DNA of 64,000 nucleotides from Streptomyces sp. CB01201 (lineage in GTDB: Bacteria > Actinomycetota > Actinomycetes > Streptomycetales > Streptomycetaceae). Positions 30,714 to 38,197 of this stretch are shown one piece after another. The stretch's first letter is position 1, and each line of letters opens with the position of its first letter. The notes beneath the pieces were generated by a model, which saw only the letters and a program-made list of their open reading frames with translations, was not told the origin of the DNA and searched no databases. The stretch covers positions 99,927-163,926 of the forward strand of contig NZ_NNBJ01000019.1 in assembly GCF_002803085.1 (NCBI RefSeq), written 5' to 3'. The position numbers and the translations under genes were made by a program.

Positions 30714-31997
30714 GTGACCGAGCCGCTCTCCGAACACACCGCGGACGTGATCGTCGTAGGAGCCGGTCCCGCCGGTTCGACGACCGCGTACTACCTGGCC
30801 AAGGCCGGACTCGACGTGCTGCTCCTGGAGAAGACCGCCTTCCCGCGCGAGAAGGTGTGCGGTGACGGTCTTACCCCGCGCGCCACCAAGCAGCTGGTCT
30901 CGATGGGGATCGACATCTCCGAGGAGGCCGGCTGGCTGCGCAACAAGGGCCTGCGGATCATCGGCGGCGGCGTCCGCCTCCAGCTCGACTGGCCGGACCT
31001 CGCCTCGTACCCGGACTACGGACTGGTGCGCAAGCGCGACGACTTCGACGAGCAGCTCGCCCGCCAGGCCCAGAAGGCCGGCGCCCGGCTGTACGAGCGC
31101 TGCAACGTCGGCGCCCCGATCGTCGACGAGCGCACCGGCCGCATCACCGGCGTCAACGCCAAGCTCGGCGAGGAGAAGACCCCGGTCACCTTCCACGCCC
31201 CGCTCGTGGTGGCCGCCGACGGCAACTCCACGCGGCTCTCGCTCGCCATGGGCCTGCACCGGCGCGAGGACCGTCCGATGGGCGTGGCCGTGCGGACGTA
31301 CTTCACCTCGCCGCGGCACGACGACGACTACCTGGAGTCCTGGCTCGAACTGTGGGACCGGCGCGGCCCGCAGGAGCGGCTGCTCCCCGGCTACGGCTGG
31401 ATCTTCGGCATGGGCGACGGCACGTCCAACGTCGGCCTCGGCATCCTCAACTCGTCCTCCGCCTTCAAGGAGCTGGACTGGCGCGAGATCCTCAAGGCGT
31501 GGTGCGCGTCCATGCCCGAGGACTGGGGCTACACGCCCGAGAACATGACGGGCCCGATCCGCGGCGCCGCCCTGCCGATGGCCTTCAACCGCCAGCCGCA
31601 CTACACCAAGGGCCTGTTGCTGGTCGGTGACGCGGGCGGCCTGGTGAACCCGTTCAACGGCGAAGGCATCGCGTATGCGATGGAATCGGGGCAGATCGCC
31701 GCGGACGTCATCGTCCAGGCACACGCCCGCGCGACCCCCTCGCAGCGCGAACTCGCCCTGCACGCCTACCCGAAGATCCTCAAGGACACCTACGGCGGCT
31801 ACTACACGCTGGGCCGCGCCTTCGTGAAGCTGATCGGCAACCCGAAGGTCATGAAGATCGCCACCCAGCGCGGGCTCACCCACCCGCTCCTGATGAAGTT
31901 CACGCTGAAGATGCTGGCCAACCTGACCGACCCGACGGGCGGCGACGCGATGGACCGCATCATCAACGGGTTGTCGAAGGTGGCCCCGAAGGCCTGA
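30714..31997 (+). CDS. Geranylgeranyl-reductase-family flavoprotein
   Basis: The 427-residue FAD-dependent oxidoreductase begins at GTG 30714. FAD is bound through VIVVGAGPAGSTTAYYLAKAG and a C-terminal VGDAGGLVNPFNGEGI. The family reduces isoprenoid double bonds. In mycobacteria the related MenJ saturates one isoprene unit of menaquinone, and Streptomyces menaquinones are partly saturated. The neighbours menG and nuo support a role on menaquinone, but archaeal-lipid-type or chlorophyll-type substrates cannot be excluded from sequence alone. Length is normal for the family. Confidence 0.85.
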   Translation: MTEPLSEHTADVIVVGAGPAGSTTAYYLAKAGLDVLLLEKTAFPREKVCGDGLTPRATKQLVSMGIDISEEAGWLRNKGLRIIGGGVRLQLDWPDLASYPDYGLVRKRDDFDEQLARQAQKAGARLYERCNVGAPIVDERTGRITGVNAKLGEEKTPVTFHAPLVVAADGNSTRLSLAMGLHRREDRPMGVAVRTYFTSPRHDDDYLESWLELWDRRGPQERLLPGYGWIFGMGDGTSNVGLGILNSSSAFKELDWREILKAWCASMPEDWGYTPENMTGPIRGAALPMAFNRQPHYTKGLLLVGDAGGLVNPFNGEGIAYAMESGQIAADVIVQAHARATPSQRELALHAYPKILKDTYGGYYTLGRAFVKLIGNPKVMKIATQRGLTHPLLMKFTLKMLANLTDPTGGDAMDRIINGLSKVAPKA

Positions 31998-32038
31998 TCC
32001 GCAGACCCGACCCGCAGACCCGACCCGAGGTCTGATCC

Positions 32039-32087
32039 GGAGCGCCGCCAGCAGTGCCGCCGACAGCGGTGCTAGCAGCGGCGCTCC
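32039..32087. terminator. Possible terminator of the flavoprotein gene
   Basis: GGAGCGCCGC (32039-32048) pairs perfectly with GCGGCGCTCC (32078-32087). It overlaps the last codons of the minus-strand gene ending at 32072, so it could serve both directions. Confidence 0.4.
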
Positions 32088-32614
32088 ACCGCATCCGTCC
32101 ACCGCACCGGAATCTCTCCCGCGAACCGGGACAGACCGGTGCGTAGTTCGTCCGGGGAGAGACCCCCGTCCTGGCGGCGGGCGATGTATTCGTGGCGCTT
32201 GCCGCTGTGCAGGGTCACCCAGACCGCTCGGTGGTGTTCGTAGCCGCCCGCGGTGCCCTGGTCCCCGAGCTCCCAGATCGCCACGGTGCCGACCTCGATC
32301 TCGCGCACCTGCGACCAGGGCGCGTCGAAGCGGGTGGCCAGGTGTATGCCGGCCGCGTCCGCGCGGATGACCGGGCGCACCGTCCCGTACACACAGGCCA
32401 GCACCAGGAACGCGCCGGCGCCGATGACGAACAGCGCGAAGCCCCAGCCGAAGGCGAGTTTGGCCCAGTCGACCGGGCCGTGCCACGGCCGGATGCCGGT
32501 GAGCATCCACAGGCCGAGCGCGAGGAACACGGTCCCGATGGCGGCGAACATGCCGAGCCCGTCGGCGTAGACCTCGTACGGCTGCGGTTCCGCGTCCCGT
32601 ATCTGCTCGTCCAT
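32072..32614 (-). CDS. Membrane protein with PH-like domain
   Basis: The 180-residue product has two membrane segments (about residues 20-40 and 55-80) followed by a beta-rich domain (IRADAAGIHLATRFDAPWSQVREIEVG...) that resembles the bacterial PH domain of DUF-type small membrane proteins. The product ends RRC. No function is assigned. It lies downstream of the NlpC/P60 gene on the same strand, after a terminator and hairpin, and is convergent with the flavoprotein gene. Confidence 0.65.
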   Translation of the reverse strand: MDEQIRDAEPQPYEVYADGLGMFAAIGTVFLALGLWMLTGIRPWHGPVDWAKLAFGWGFALFVIGAGAFLVLACVYGTVRPVIRADAAGIHLATRFDAPWSQVREIEVGTVAIWELGDQGTAGGYEHHRAVWVTLHSGKRHEYIARRQDGGLSPDELRTGLSRFAGEIPVRWTDAVERRC

Positions 32615-32634
32615 GCGCCCACCCCCTGATAGGT

Positions 32635-32662
32635 GAACTCTGCCCGGGAACGGGCAGAGTTC
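32635..32662. other. Perfect 12-bp hairpin with GGAA loop
   Basis: GAACTCTGCCCG (32635-32646) and CGGGCAGAGTTC (32651-32662) pair completely around GGAA. It lies 20 bases before the start of the membrane-protein gene ending at 32072. It could be a second terminator for the NlpC gene or a leader element. Confidence 0.55.
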
Positions 32663-32682
32663 AACACATTCCGGGCATGCCG

Positions 32683-32720
32683 AAGGGCCGTTCCTCCCGA
32701 GCGGGGGAGCAACGGCCCTT
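32683..32720 (-). terminator. Terminator of the NlpC/P60 gene
   Basis: AAGGGCCGTT (32683-32692) pairs with AACGGCCCTT (32711-32720), with a CTCCC/GGGAG inner pairing, 40 bases past the stop codon of the gene at 32761-33600. Confidence 0.6.
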
Positions 32721-32760
32721 GCAGGCGGTGCGGGTACGGCTCAGAGGGCCGCTGTACGCC

Positions 32761-33600
32761 TCAGAGAACGCGGACGGCGCCCGAGGGGGAGTCGTAGTCC
32801 AGGCTGCGCTCGACGACACCGGTGGAGGGGTTCTGCGCGCCGACGAAGTTGCCGCCGCCCACATAGATGGCCACGTGGTACGCGGAGCCCTTGCCGCCCC
32901 AGTACAGGATGTCGCCCGGCTGGAGGTTGGACAGCGACACATCGGTGCCGGCCGTCGACTGGTCCTGCGAGACGCGCGGCAGGTCGATGCCGGCCTGGCG
33001 GTAGGCGGCCTGCACGAGACCCGAGCAGTCGTACGCGCTGGAGCCGGTGGCGCCCGAGACATAGGCCTTGCCGACCTGGGCAAGCGCGAAGTTGACGATG
33101 GCGGCGGCGGAGCCCGTGGCGTTGGACGCCTTGAACGAGGTCGTGCCGGTGGACGTGCCGCCGGAGGAGGACGACGACGCCTTCAGCGTGGTGCGCTCGG
33201 CGGAGCGGGAGGCGCGCTCGGCGGCGGCTTCGGCCTTGGCCTTCGCCTCCGCGTCGGCCTTCGCCTTGGCCTCGGCGACCTTCTTCTCGGCGTCGCCCTT
33301 GGCCTTCTTGGCGTCCTTGGCGGCGCTGGACGCGGCGGCGTCCTGTGCGGCCTGGAGCTGGAGGTCGGCGGCAACTGCCTTGGTGGCCTGAGCGGTCGCG
33401 GCGGCGGTGGTCGCGAGGTCGCCCGTCAGCGTGGGCATCTCGATGGTCTCGTTGACCGGCTGAGCGGCGATGGCCGGGGCGGCCGCACCTGCCAGCGCGA
33501 TGGTGCTGAGTACGCCACCGGCAACTCCGGCCCGGAGCGAGACCTTCGAGGCGCTGCGGCGGGGCTTCCGGTGGCTGGGTATGTGAGCGGTGTGGGACAT
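32761..33600 (-). CDS. NlpC/P60-family cell-wall hydrolase
   Basis: The 279-residue secreted endopeptidase is expected to cut peptidoglycan stem peptides. The signal peptide ends at about residue 46 (APAIAA-Q). Residues about 75-137 form an Ala/Lys/Glu-rich coiled coil, then a Ser/Thr-rich linker, then the catalytic domain with C192 in AYDCSGLV and H242 in AYHVAIYVGGGNF. The RVSQDQSTAG and LQPGDILYW motifs are also typical. Length and domain order match actinobacterial RipA/Swl-type enzymes. It is divergent from nuoA with a 722-base gap. Confidence 0.9.
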   Translation of the reverse strand: MSHTAHIPSHRKPRRSASKVSLRAGVAGGVLSTIALAGAAAPAIAAQPVNETIEMPTLTGDLATTAAATAQATKAVAADLQLQAAQDAAASSAAKDAKKAKGDAEKKVAEAKAKADAEAKAKAEAAAERASRSAERTTLKASSSSSGGTSTGTTSFKASNATGSAAAIVNFALAQVGKAYVSGATGSSAYDCSGLVQAAYRQAGIDLPRVSQDQSTAGTDVSLSNLQPGDILYWGGKGSAYHVAIYVGGGNFVGAQNPSTGVVERSLDYDSPSGAVRVL

Positions 33601-33838
33601 GGGACAACCGCTATCAGGGGTTCGGGGTTCCCTTCAAGAAACGTGTGCTGCGCCACAGTTGATGCCGGAAGGGCCGAATCCACTTCTTGCCAGCACTTAT
33701 TGACGCCGTAACGGACAAAACTGGCACGCCCTATCAGGGCTGTGATCATGGGTTTTCTGTGAAACGCCCGAATTGCCCGGCGCTTACCATCCCCTCACGT
33801 CGATGGCCAAGCCCCGTTGATTTCACGACTGTTGATGG

Positions 33839-33852
33839 GTGACGCAGGTCAC
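33839..33852. promoter_or_regulatory. Crp-like palindrome upstream of the NlpC/P60 gene
   Basis: GTGACGCAGGTCAC fits the GTG-N6-GNCAC pattern reported for Streptomyces Crp, about 240 bases before the hydrolase gene. A chance match is possible. Confidence 0.3.
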
Positions 33853-34187
33853 AGTGTGGAGAGATCCAGTCGATGGAAGGGCCGGGCCGGCTCTCGTGAA
33901 CGCGCGCACGCGTCCACCCGGAGGCCCCGGAGTCCCTCCCGCGAGTGACCGCGGACCGCTTATCACTGGATGCGCTTTCCTCGCCAATTTGCCTGTAGCG
34001 CACATGTCTTGATAAAGCCAGATGGCCGCCGACCAGCGGTAACACCTGAAGATGTCACGTCTCGTGATCACTCAGGCGCTTCGCGTGTGAAGATCACCGC
34101 TCATCCGACTTCATGATCCTTCGTCAGGTGGTGGAGATCACAAAGACGTTGGCGTACCCCGTGTCGCAGATCACAGACCGGCGGGCA

Positions 34188-34226
34188 TAGGATGCGGGGC
34201 AGTCGGGCTTGTGAACTGCCTCACAT
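34188..34226 (+). promoter_or_regulatory. nuoA promoter with Rex-like operator
   Basis: A consensus -10, TAGGAT, lies at 34188-34193. Sixteen bases downstream is TTGTGAACTGCCTCACAT (34209-34226), which matches the Rex operator TTGTGAA-N4-TTCACAA except at a few positions. Rex represses respiratory genes when NADH is low relative to NAD+ and releases DNA as NADH rises; nuo is a known Rex target in S. coelicolor. The site lies just past the expected transcription start, where binding would block it. Confidence 0.6.
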
Positions 34227-34322
34227 GTACGCGATCTTCGCGCGGAACTGGGAGACGGCGAGGCGTTTCGCGAGACCCGTGTGCGGTCCAACGGTCAAGG
34301 ACGACTGGAAGGAGCGAGGAGC

Positions 34323-34682
34323 GTGAATGCCTACGCGCCCATCCTCGTGCTCGGCGCCCTCGGGGCAGGGTTTGCGATCTTTTCCGTGGTCATGGCCACG
34401 CTAATCGGCCCAAAGAGGTACAACCGGGCGAAACTTGAGGCGTACGAGTGCGGCATCGAACCCACTCCCACGCCGGCCGGCGGCGGCCGCTTCCCCATCA
34501 AGTACTACCTGACGGCGATGCTCTTCATCGTCTTCGACATCGAGATCGTCTTCCTCTACCCCTGGGCGGTCACCTTCGACGCCCTGGGGCTTTTCGGGCT
34601 CGTGGAGATGCTGCTCTTCGTGCTCACCGTCTTCGTCGCCTACGCGTATGTGTGGCGGCGCGGCGGCCTGGAATGGGACTGA
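34323..34682 (+). CDS. nuoA: NADH-quinone oxidoreductase subunit A
   Basis: The 119-residue product starts at GTG 34323, where AAGGAGCGAGGAGC provides the ribosome site; the longer frame from 34281 lies in the leader. Three membrane segments, and the conserved YECGIEP loop, identify NuoA, a membrane subunit at the junction with the peripheral arm of complex I. First gene of the 14-gene nuo operon. Confidence 0.93.
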   Translation: MNAYAPILVLGALGAGFAIFSVVMATLIGPKRYNRAKLEAYECGIEPTPTPAGGGRFPIKYYLTAMLFIVFDIEIVFLYPWAVTFDALGLFGLVEMLLFVLTVFVAYAYVWRRGGLEWD

Positions 34683-34699
34683 GGGGCTGAGGGGCACCT

Positions 34700-35254
34700 A
34701 TGGGACTCGAAGAGAAACTGCCTAGCGGCTTCGTACTGACCACTGTTGAGCAGGCCGCGGGCTGGGTGCGCAAGGCGTCCGTCTTCCCCGCCACCTTCGG
34801 CCTCGCCTGCTGTGCCATCGAGATGATGACGACGGGCGCGGGCCGCTACGACCTGGCCCGGTTCGGCATGGAGGTCTTCCGCGGCTCCCCGCGCCAGGCC
34901 GACCTGATGATCGTGGCCGGCCGGGTCAGCCAGAAGATGGCGCCGGTGCTGCGGCAGGTCTATGACCAGATGCCCAACCCCAAGTGGGTTATTTCCATGG
35001 GGGTTTGTGCTTCGTCGGGCGGAATGTTCAATAATTACGCAATTGTTCAGGGTGTTGACCACATTGTCCCGGTAGACATCTATCTGCCCGGTTGCCCACC
35101 CCGGCCCGAGATGCTGCTCGACGCCATTCTCAAGCTCCACCAGAAGATCCAGGGCTCCAAGCTCGGGGTCAACCAGGAGGAGGCGGCCCGCGAGGCGGAG
35201 GAGGCGGCCCTCAAGGCGCTCCCCACCATTGAGATGAAGGGGCTGCTGCGGTGA
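34700..35254 (+). CDS. nuoB: NADH-quinone oxidoreductase subunit B
   Basis: The 184-residue subunit carries iron-sulfur cluster N2, which passes electrons to quinone. Ligand cysteines are seen in LACCAIEMM, GVCASSGGMF and LPGCPPRPE. It starts at ATG 34700, 17 nt after nuoA. Bases about 34985-35090 use AT-rich codons unlike the rest of the gene. The C-terminal tail is Glu/Ala-rich. Its stop overlaps nuoC (GTGA). Confidence 0.95.
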   Translation: MGLEEKLPSGFVLTTVEQAAGWVRKASVFPATFGLACCAIEMMTTGAGRYDLARFGMEVFRGSPRQADLMIVAGRVSQKMAPVLRQVYDQMPNPKWVISMGVCASSGGMFNNYAIVQGVDHIVPVDIYLPGCPPRPEMLLDAILKLHQKIQGSKLGVNQEEAAREAEEAALKALPTIEMKGLLR

Positions 35255-35976
35255 GCTCTCCCGATACTCCGGACACCCCCGAGCAGAGCGGTGTCCCCGC
35301 CCCGCGCGAGGACACCGGCGAGGTCATCCGCGTACGCAAGGGCATGTTCGGCGCCGACAACGGCGGTGACACCAGCGGCTACGGCGGCCTGGTGCGCACG
35401 GTCGTGCTGCCCGGCGCCACCTCGCGGCCGTACGGCGGATGGTTCGACGAGGTGGCCGACGAACTCGAAGGCGCCCTGGAGGAGCAGGACCTGCTCCCCG
35501 AGAACGCCATCGAGAAGACGGTCGTCGACCGCGGCGAACTCACCTTCCACATCGCGCGCGAGCACCTGCCCCGGGTCGCCCGCACCCTGCGCGACGACCC
35601 CGCCCTGCGCTTCGAGCTCTGCACGGGCGTGAGCGGCGTCCACTTCCTCGGTGACAAGGGCCGTGAGCTGCACGCCGTCTACCACCTGCGGTCCCTGACC
35701 CACGGCCGGCTCATCCGGCTCGAAGTGAGCGCCCCCGACAGCGATCCGCACATCCCCTCGCTCGTCGAGGTCTATCCGACCAACGACTGGCACGAGCGCG
35801 AGGCGTACGACTTCTTCGGCATCGTCTTCGACGGCCACCCCGCCCTCACCCGGATCATGATGCCGGACGACTGGCAGGGCTTCCCGCAGCGCAAGGACTA
35901 CCCCCTCGGCGGCATCGCGGTCGAGTACAAGGGCGCCCAGATCCCGGCTCCGGACCAGCGGAGGTCGTACAGCTGA
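35251..35976 (+). CDS. nuoC: NADH-quinone oxidoreductase subunit C
   Basis: The 241-residue peripheral subunit has a Pro/Asp-rich leader, then the 30-kDa-type domain with signature EREAYDFFGIVFDGHPALTRI. It helps dock NuoD and NuoB. GTG start in an overlap with nuoB; its stop overlaps nuoD by one base. C and D are separate genes here, not fused as in E. coli. Confidence 0.93.
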   Translation: MSSPDTPDTPEQSGVPAPREDTGEVIRVRKGMFGADNGGDTSGYGGLVRTVVLPGATSRPYGGWFDEVADELEGALEEQDLLPENAIEKTVVDRGELTFHIAREHLPRVARTLRDDPALRFELCTGVSGVHFLGDKGRELHAVYHLRSLTHGRLIRLEVSAPDSDPHIPSLVEVYPTNDWHEREAYDFFGIVFDGHPALTRIMMPDDWQGFPQRKDYPLGGIAVEYKGAQIPAPDQRRSYS

Positions 35977-37352
35977 TGAGCACTCCACACGCCCACCCGT
36001 CACCCGGCCGCCGCCCCTCGACGAGTCCCTCCGGGACGCCCCTTTCGCAGGCTCGGGAAACGACCGAGGGGACTGTATATACAGTCACCGGCGGCGACTG
36101 GGACGACGTCGTCCAGTCCGCGGCCAAGGCCGACGACGAGCGCATCGTCGTCAACATGGGCCCCCAGCACCCCTCCACGCACGGTGTGCTCCGGCTGATC
36201 CTGGAGATCGAGGGCGAGACGGTCACCGAGGCCCGCTGCGGAATCGGTTATCTGCACACCGGCATCGAGAAGAACCTCGAATTCCGCACCTGGACGCAGG
36301 GCACCACCTTCGTCACGCGCATGGACTACCTGACGCCGTTCTTCAACGAGACGGCGTACTGCCTCGGCGTCGAGAAGCTCCTCGGCATCACCGAGCAGAT
36401 CCCGGACCGGGCCTCGGTCATCCGGGTGCTGCTCATGGAGCTCAACCGGCTCTCCTCGCACCTGGTGTGCATCGCCACCGGCGGCATGGAGCTCGGCGCC
36501 ACCACGATCATGATCTACGGCTTCCGCGATCGTGAACTCATTCTCGACCTCTACGAGTTGATCACCGGCCTGCGCATGAACCACGCGTTCATCCGCCCCG
36601 GCGGACTCGCCCAGGACCTGCCCGCCGGCGCGGTCGACCAGCTCCGCGAGTTCGTGAAGACCATGAAGAAGAACCTGCCGGAGTACGACAAGCTCGCCAC
36701 CGGCAACCCCATCTTCAAGGCCCGTATGCAGGACGTCGGCTACCTCGACCTGACCGGCTGCATGGCGCTCGGCGCCACCGGCCCGATCCTGCGCTCGGCC
36801 GGGCTGCCGCACGACCTGCGCAAGACCGACCCGTACTGCGGCTACGAGAACTACGACTTCGACATCCCGACCGCGGACACCTGCGACTCCTACGGCCGCT
36901 TCCTGGTCCGCCTGGAGGAGATGCGCCAGTCCCTGAGGATCGTCGAGCAGTGCCTGGACCGGCTGGAGCCGGGCCCGGTCATGGTCGAGGACAAGAAGAT
37001 CGCCTGGCCCGCACAGCTCGCGCTCGGCCCGGACGGGCTCGGCAACTCCCTCGACCACATCAAGAAGATCATGGGCACCTCCATGGAGTCCCTCATCCAC
37101 CACTTCAAGCTGGTGACCGAGGGCTTCCGGGTCCCCTCCGGGCAGGCGTACACGGCCGTCGAGTCACCCAAGGGCGAACTCGGCGTGCACGTCGTCTCCG
37201 ACGGCGGCACCCGCCCCTACCGGGTCCACTTCCGCGACCCGTCGTTCACCAATCTCCAGGCCATGGCGGCCATGTGCGAGGGCGGCCAGGTCGCCGACGT
37301 CATCGTCGCCGTCGCGTCCATCGACCCCGTGATGGGAGGCGTCGACCGGTGA
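35976..37352 (+). CDS. nuoD: NADH-quinone oxidoreductase subunit D
   Basis: The 458-residue subunit forms the quinone site with NuoB. The core begins at about residue 52 (IVVNMGPQHPSTHGVLRL), and the C-terminus has DPSFTNLQAMAAMCEGG and DPVMGGVDR. Compared with other NuoD proteins it has a non-conserved N-terminal extension of about 45 residues, in which bases 36071-36086 form a perfect palindrome. Overlaps nuoC and nuoE. Confidence 0.94.
   Translation: MSTPHAHPSPGRRPSTSPSGTPLSQARETTEGTVYTVTGGDWDDVVQSAAKADDERIVVNMGPQHPSTHGVLRLILEIEGETVTEARCGIGYLHTGIEKNLEFRTWTQGTTFVTRMDYLTPFFNETAYCLGVEKLLGITEQIPDRASVIRVLLMELNRLSSHLVCIATGGMELGATTIMIYGFRDRELILDLYELITGLRMNHAFIRPGGLAQDLPAGAVDQLREFVKTMKKNLPEYDKLATGNPIFKARMQDVGYLDLTGCMALGATGPILRSAGLPHDLRKTDPYCGYENYDFDIPTADTCDSYGRFLVRLEEMRQSLRIVEQCLDRLEPGPVMVEDKKIAWPAQLALGPDGLGNSLDHIKKIMGTSMESLIHHFKLVTEGFRVPSGQAYTAVESPKGELGVHVVSDGGTRPYRVHFRDPSFTNLQAMAAMCEGGQVADVIVAVASIDPVMGGVDR
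36071..36086. promoter_or_regulatory. Perfect AT-rich palindrome inside nuoD
   Basis: GACTGTATATACAGTC is a 16-bp perfect palindrome in the region coding the NuoD N-terminal extension (TVYTVT). Such AT-rich symmetry is rare in this coding sequence and resembles an operator for a GntR- or HTH-type dimer. No binding protein is known from this window. Confidence 0.35.
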
Positions 37353-38197
37353 CAGACATCCAATTGGGCATGCCTCAACTGCCCGCGCCCGACTACCCGG
37401 CCGATGTGCGCGCCCGGCTGGAGGCGGACGGCAAGGAGATCGTCGCCCGCTACCCCGACAGCCGCTCCGCGCTGCTGCCGCTGCTCCACCTCGTCCAGGC
37501 CGAGGAGGGTTACGTCACGCGCACCGGCATGGCCTTCTGCGCGGACCTCCTGGAGCTGACGACGGCCGAGGTCACGGCCGTGGCGACCTTCTACTCCATG
37601 TACCGGCGCAAGCCGTCGGGCGAGTACCAGGTCGGCGTGTGCACCAACACGCTCTGCGCGGTGATGGGCGGCGACGCCATCTTCGAGGAGCTGAAGGAAC
37701 ACCTGGCCGTCGGCAACAACGAGACCACCGACGACGGCAAGGTGACGCTGGAGCACATCGAGTGCAACGCGGCCTGCGACTTCGCGCCGGTGGTGATGGT
37801 GAACTGGGAGTTCTTCGACAACCAGACCCCCGCCACCGCCAAGCGTCTCGTCGACGACCTGCGCGCCGGCCGCCCGGTGGAACCCACCCGGGGCGCGCCG
37901 CTGTGCACGTACAAGGAGACCGCGCGGATCCTGGCCGGCTTCCCCGACGAGCGCCCCGGCGCGGTCGCCGCGACCGGCGGCGCCGGACCCGCCTCGCTCG
38001 CCGGACTCCGGCTCGCCAAGGGCGAGACGCCGGGCGCGCGCGTGGTGCACCCGCGCGGCGAAGGCCGCGGCGGCGAGGGACCGCGCGACGAACCCCAGCC
38101 GGGCGCCCAGCACTTGAGCTCGCACGACGCACCGCAGCAGACCTCAGCGTCCGATCCGGCCCACCCCGCCGGACCCGCCGCCGAGGAGGGGGAGTGA
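37349..38197 (+). CDS. nuoE: NADH-quinone oxidoreductase subunit E
   Basis: The 282-residue subunit carries the [2Fe-2S] cluster N1a: CTNTLC and CNAAC supply four cysteines. The GTG start overlaps nuoD (GTGA). The usual family length is about 160-170; here an extra 100 or so residues, rich in Ala, Gly, Pro and Glu, follow the core and look disordered. It partners with NuoF in the NADH module. Overlaps nuoF by one base. Confidence 0.93.
   Translation: MTDIQLGMPQLPAPDYPADVRARLEADGKEIVARYPDSRSALLPLLHLVQAEEGYVTRTGMAFCADLLELTTAEVTAVATFYSMYRRKPSGEYQVGVCTNTLCAVMGGDAIFEELKEHLAVGNNETTDDGKVTLEHIECNAACDFAPVVMVNWEFFDNQTPATAKRLVDDLRAGRPVEPTRGAPLCTYKETARILAGFPDERPGAVAATGGAGPASLAGLRLAKGETPGARVVHPRGEGRGGEGPRDEPQPGAQHLSSHDAPQQTSASDPAHPAGPAAEEGE

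Larger units (their letters stand above)
33601..34322. other. Intergenic region between the NlpC/P60 gene and nuoA
   Basis: 722 bases without a gene. It must hold the divergent promoters. I looked for a c-di-AMP (ydaO) riboswitch, common before such hydrolases in actinobacteria, and did not find a convincing match. A Crp-like site and a Rex-like site are listed separately. Confidence 0.55.

Noticed and set aside
33601..34322. c-di-AMP (ydaO) riboswitch before the NlpC/P60 gene
   Set aside because: Such elements precede many actinobacterial wall hydrolases, but I could not find the conserved core on the minus strand.
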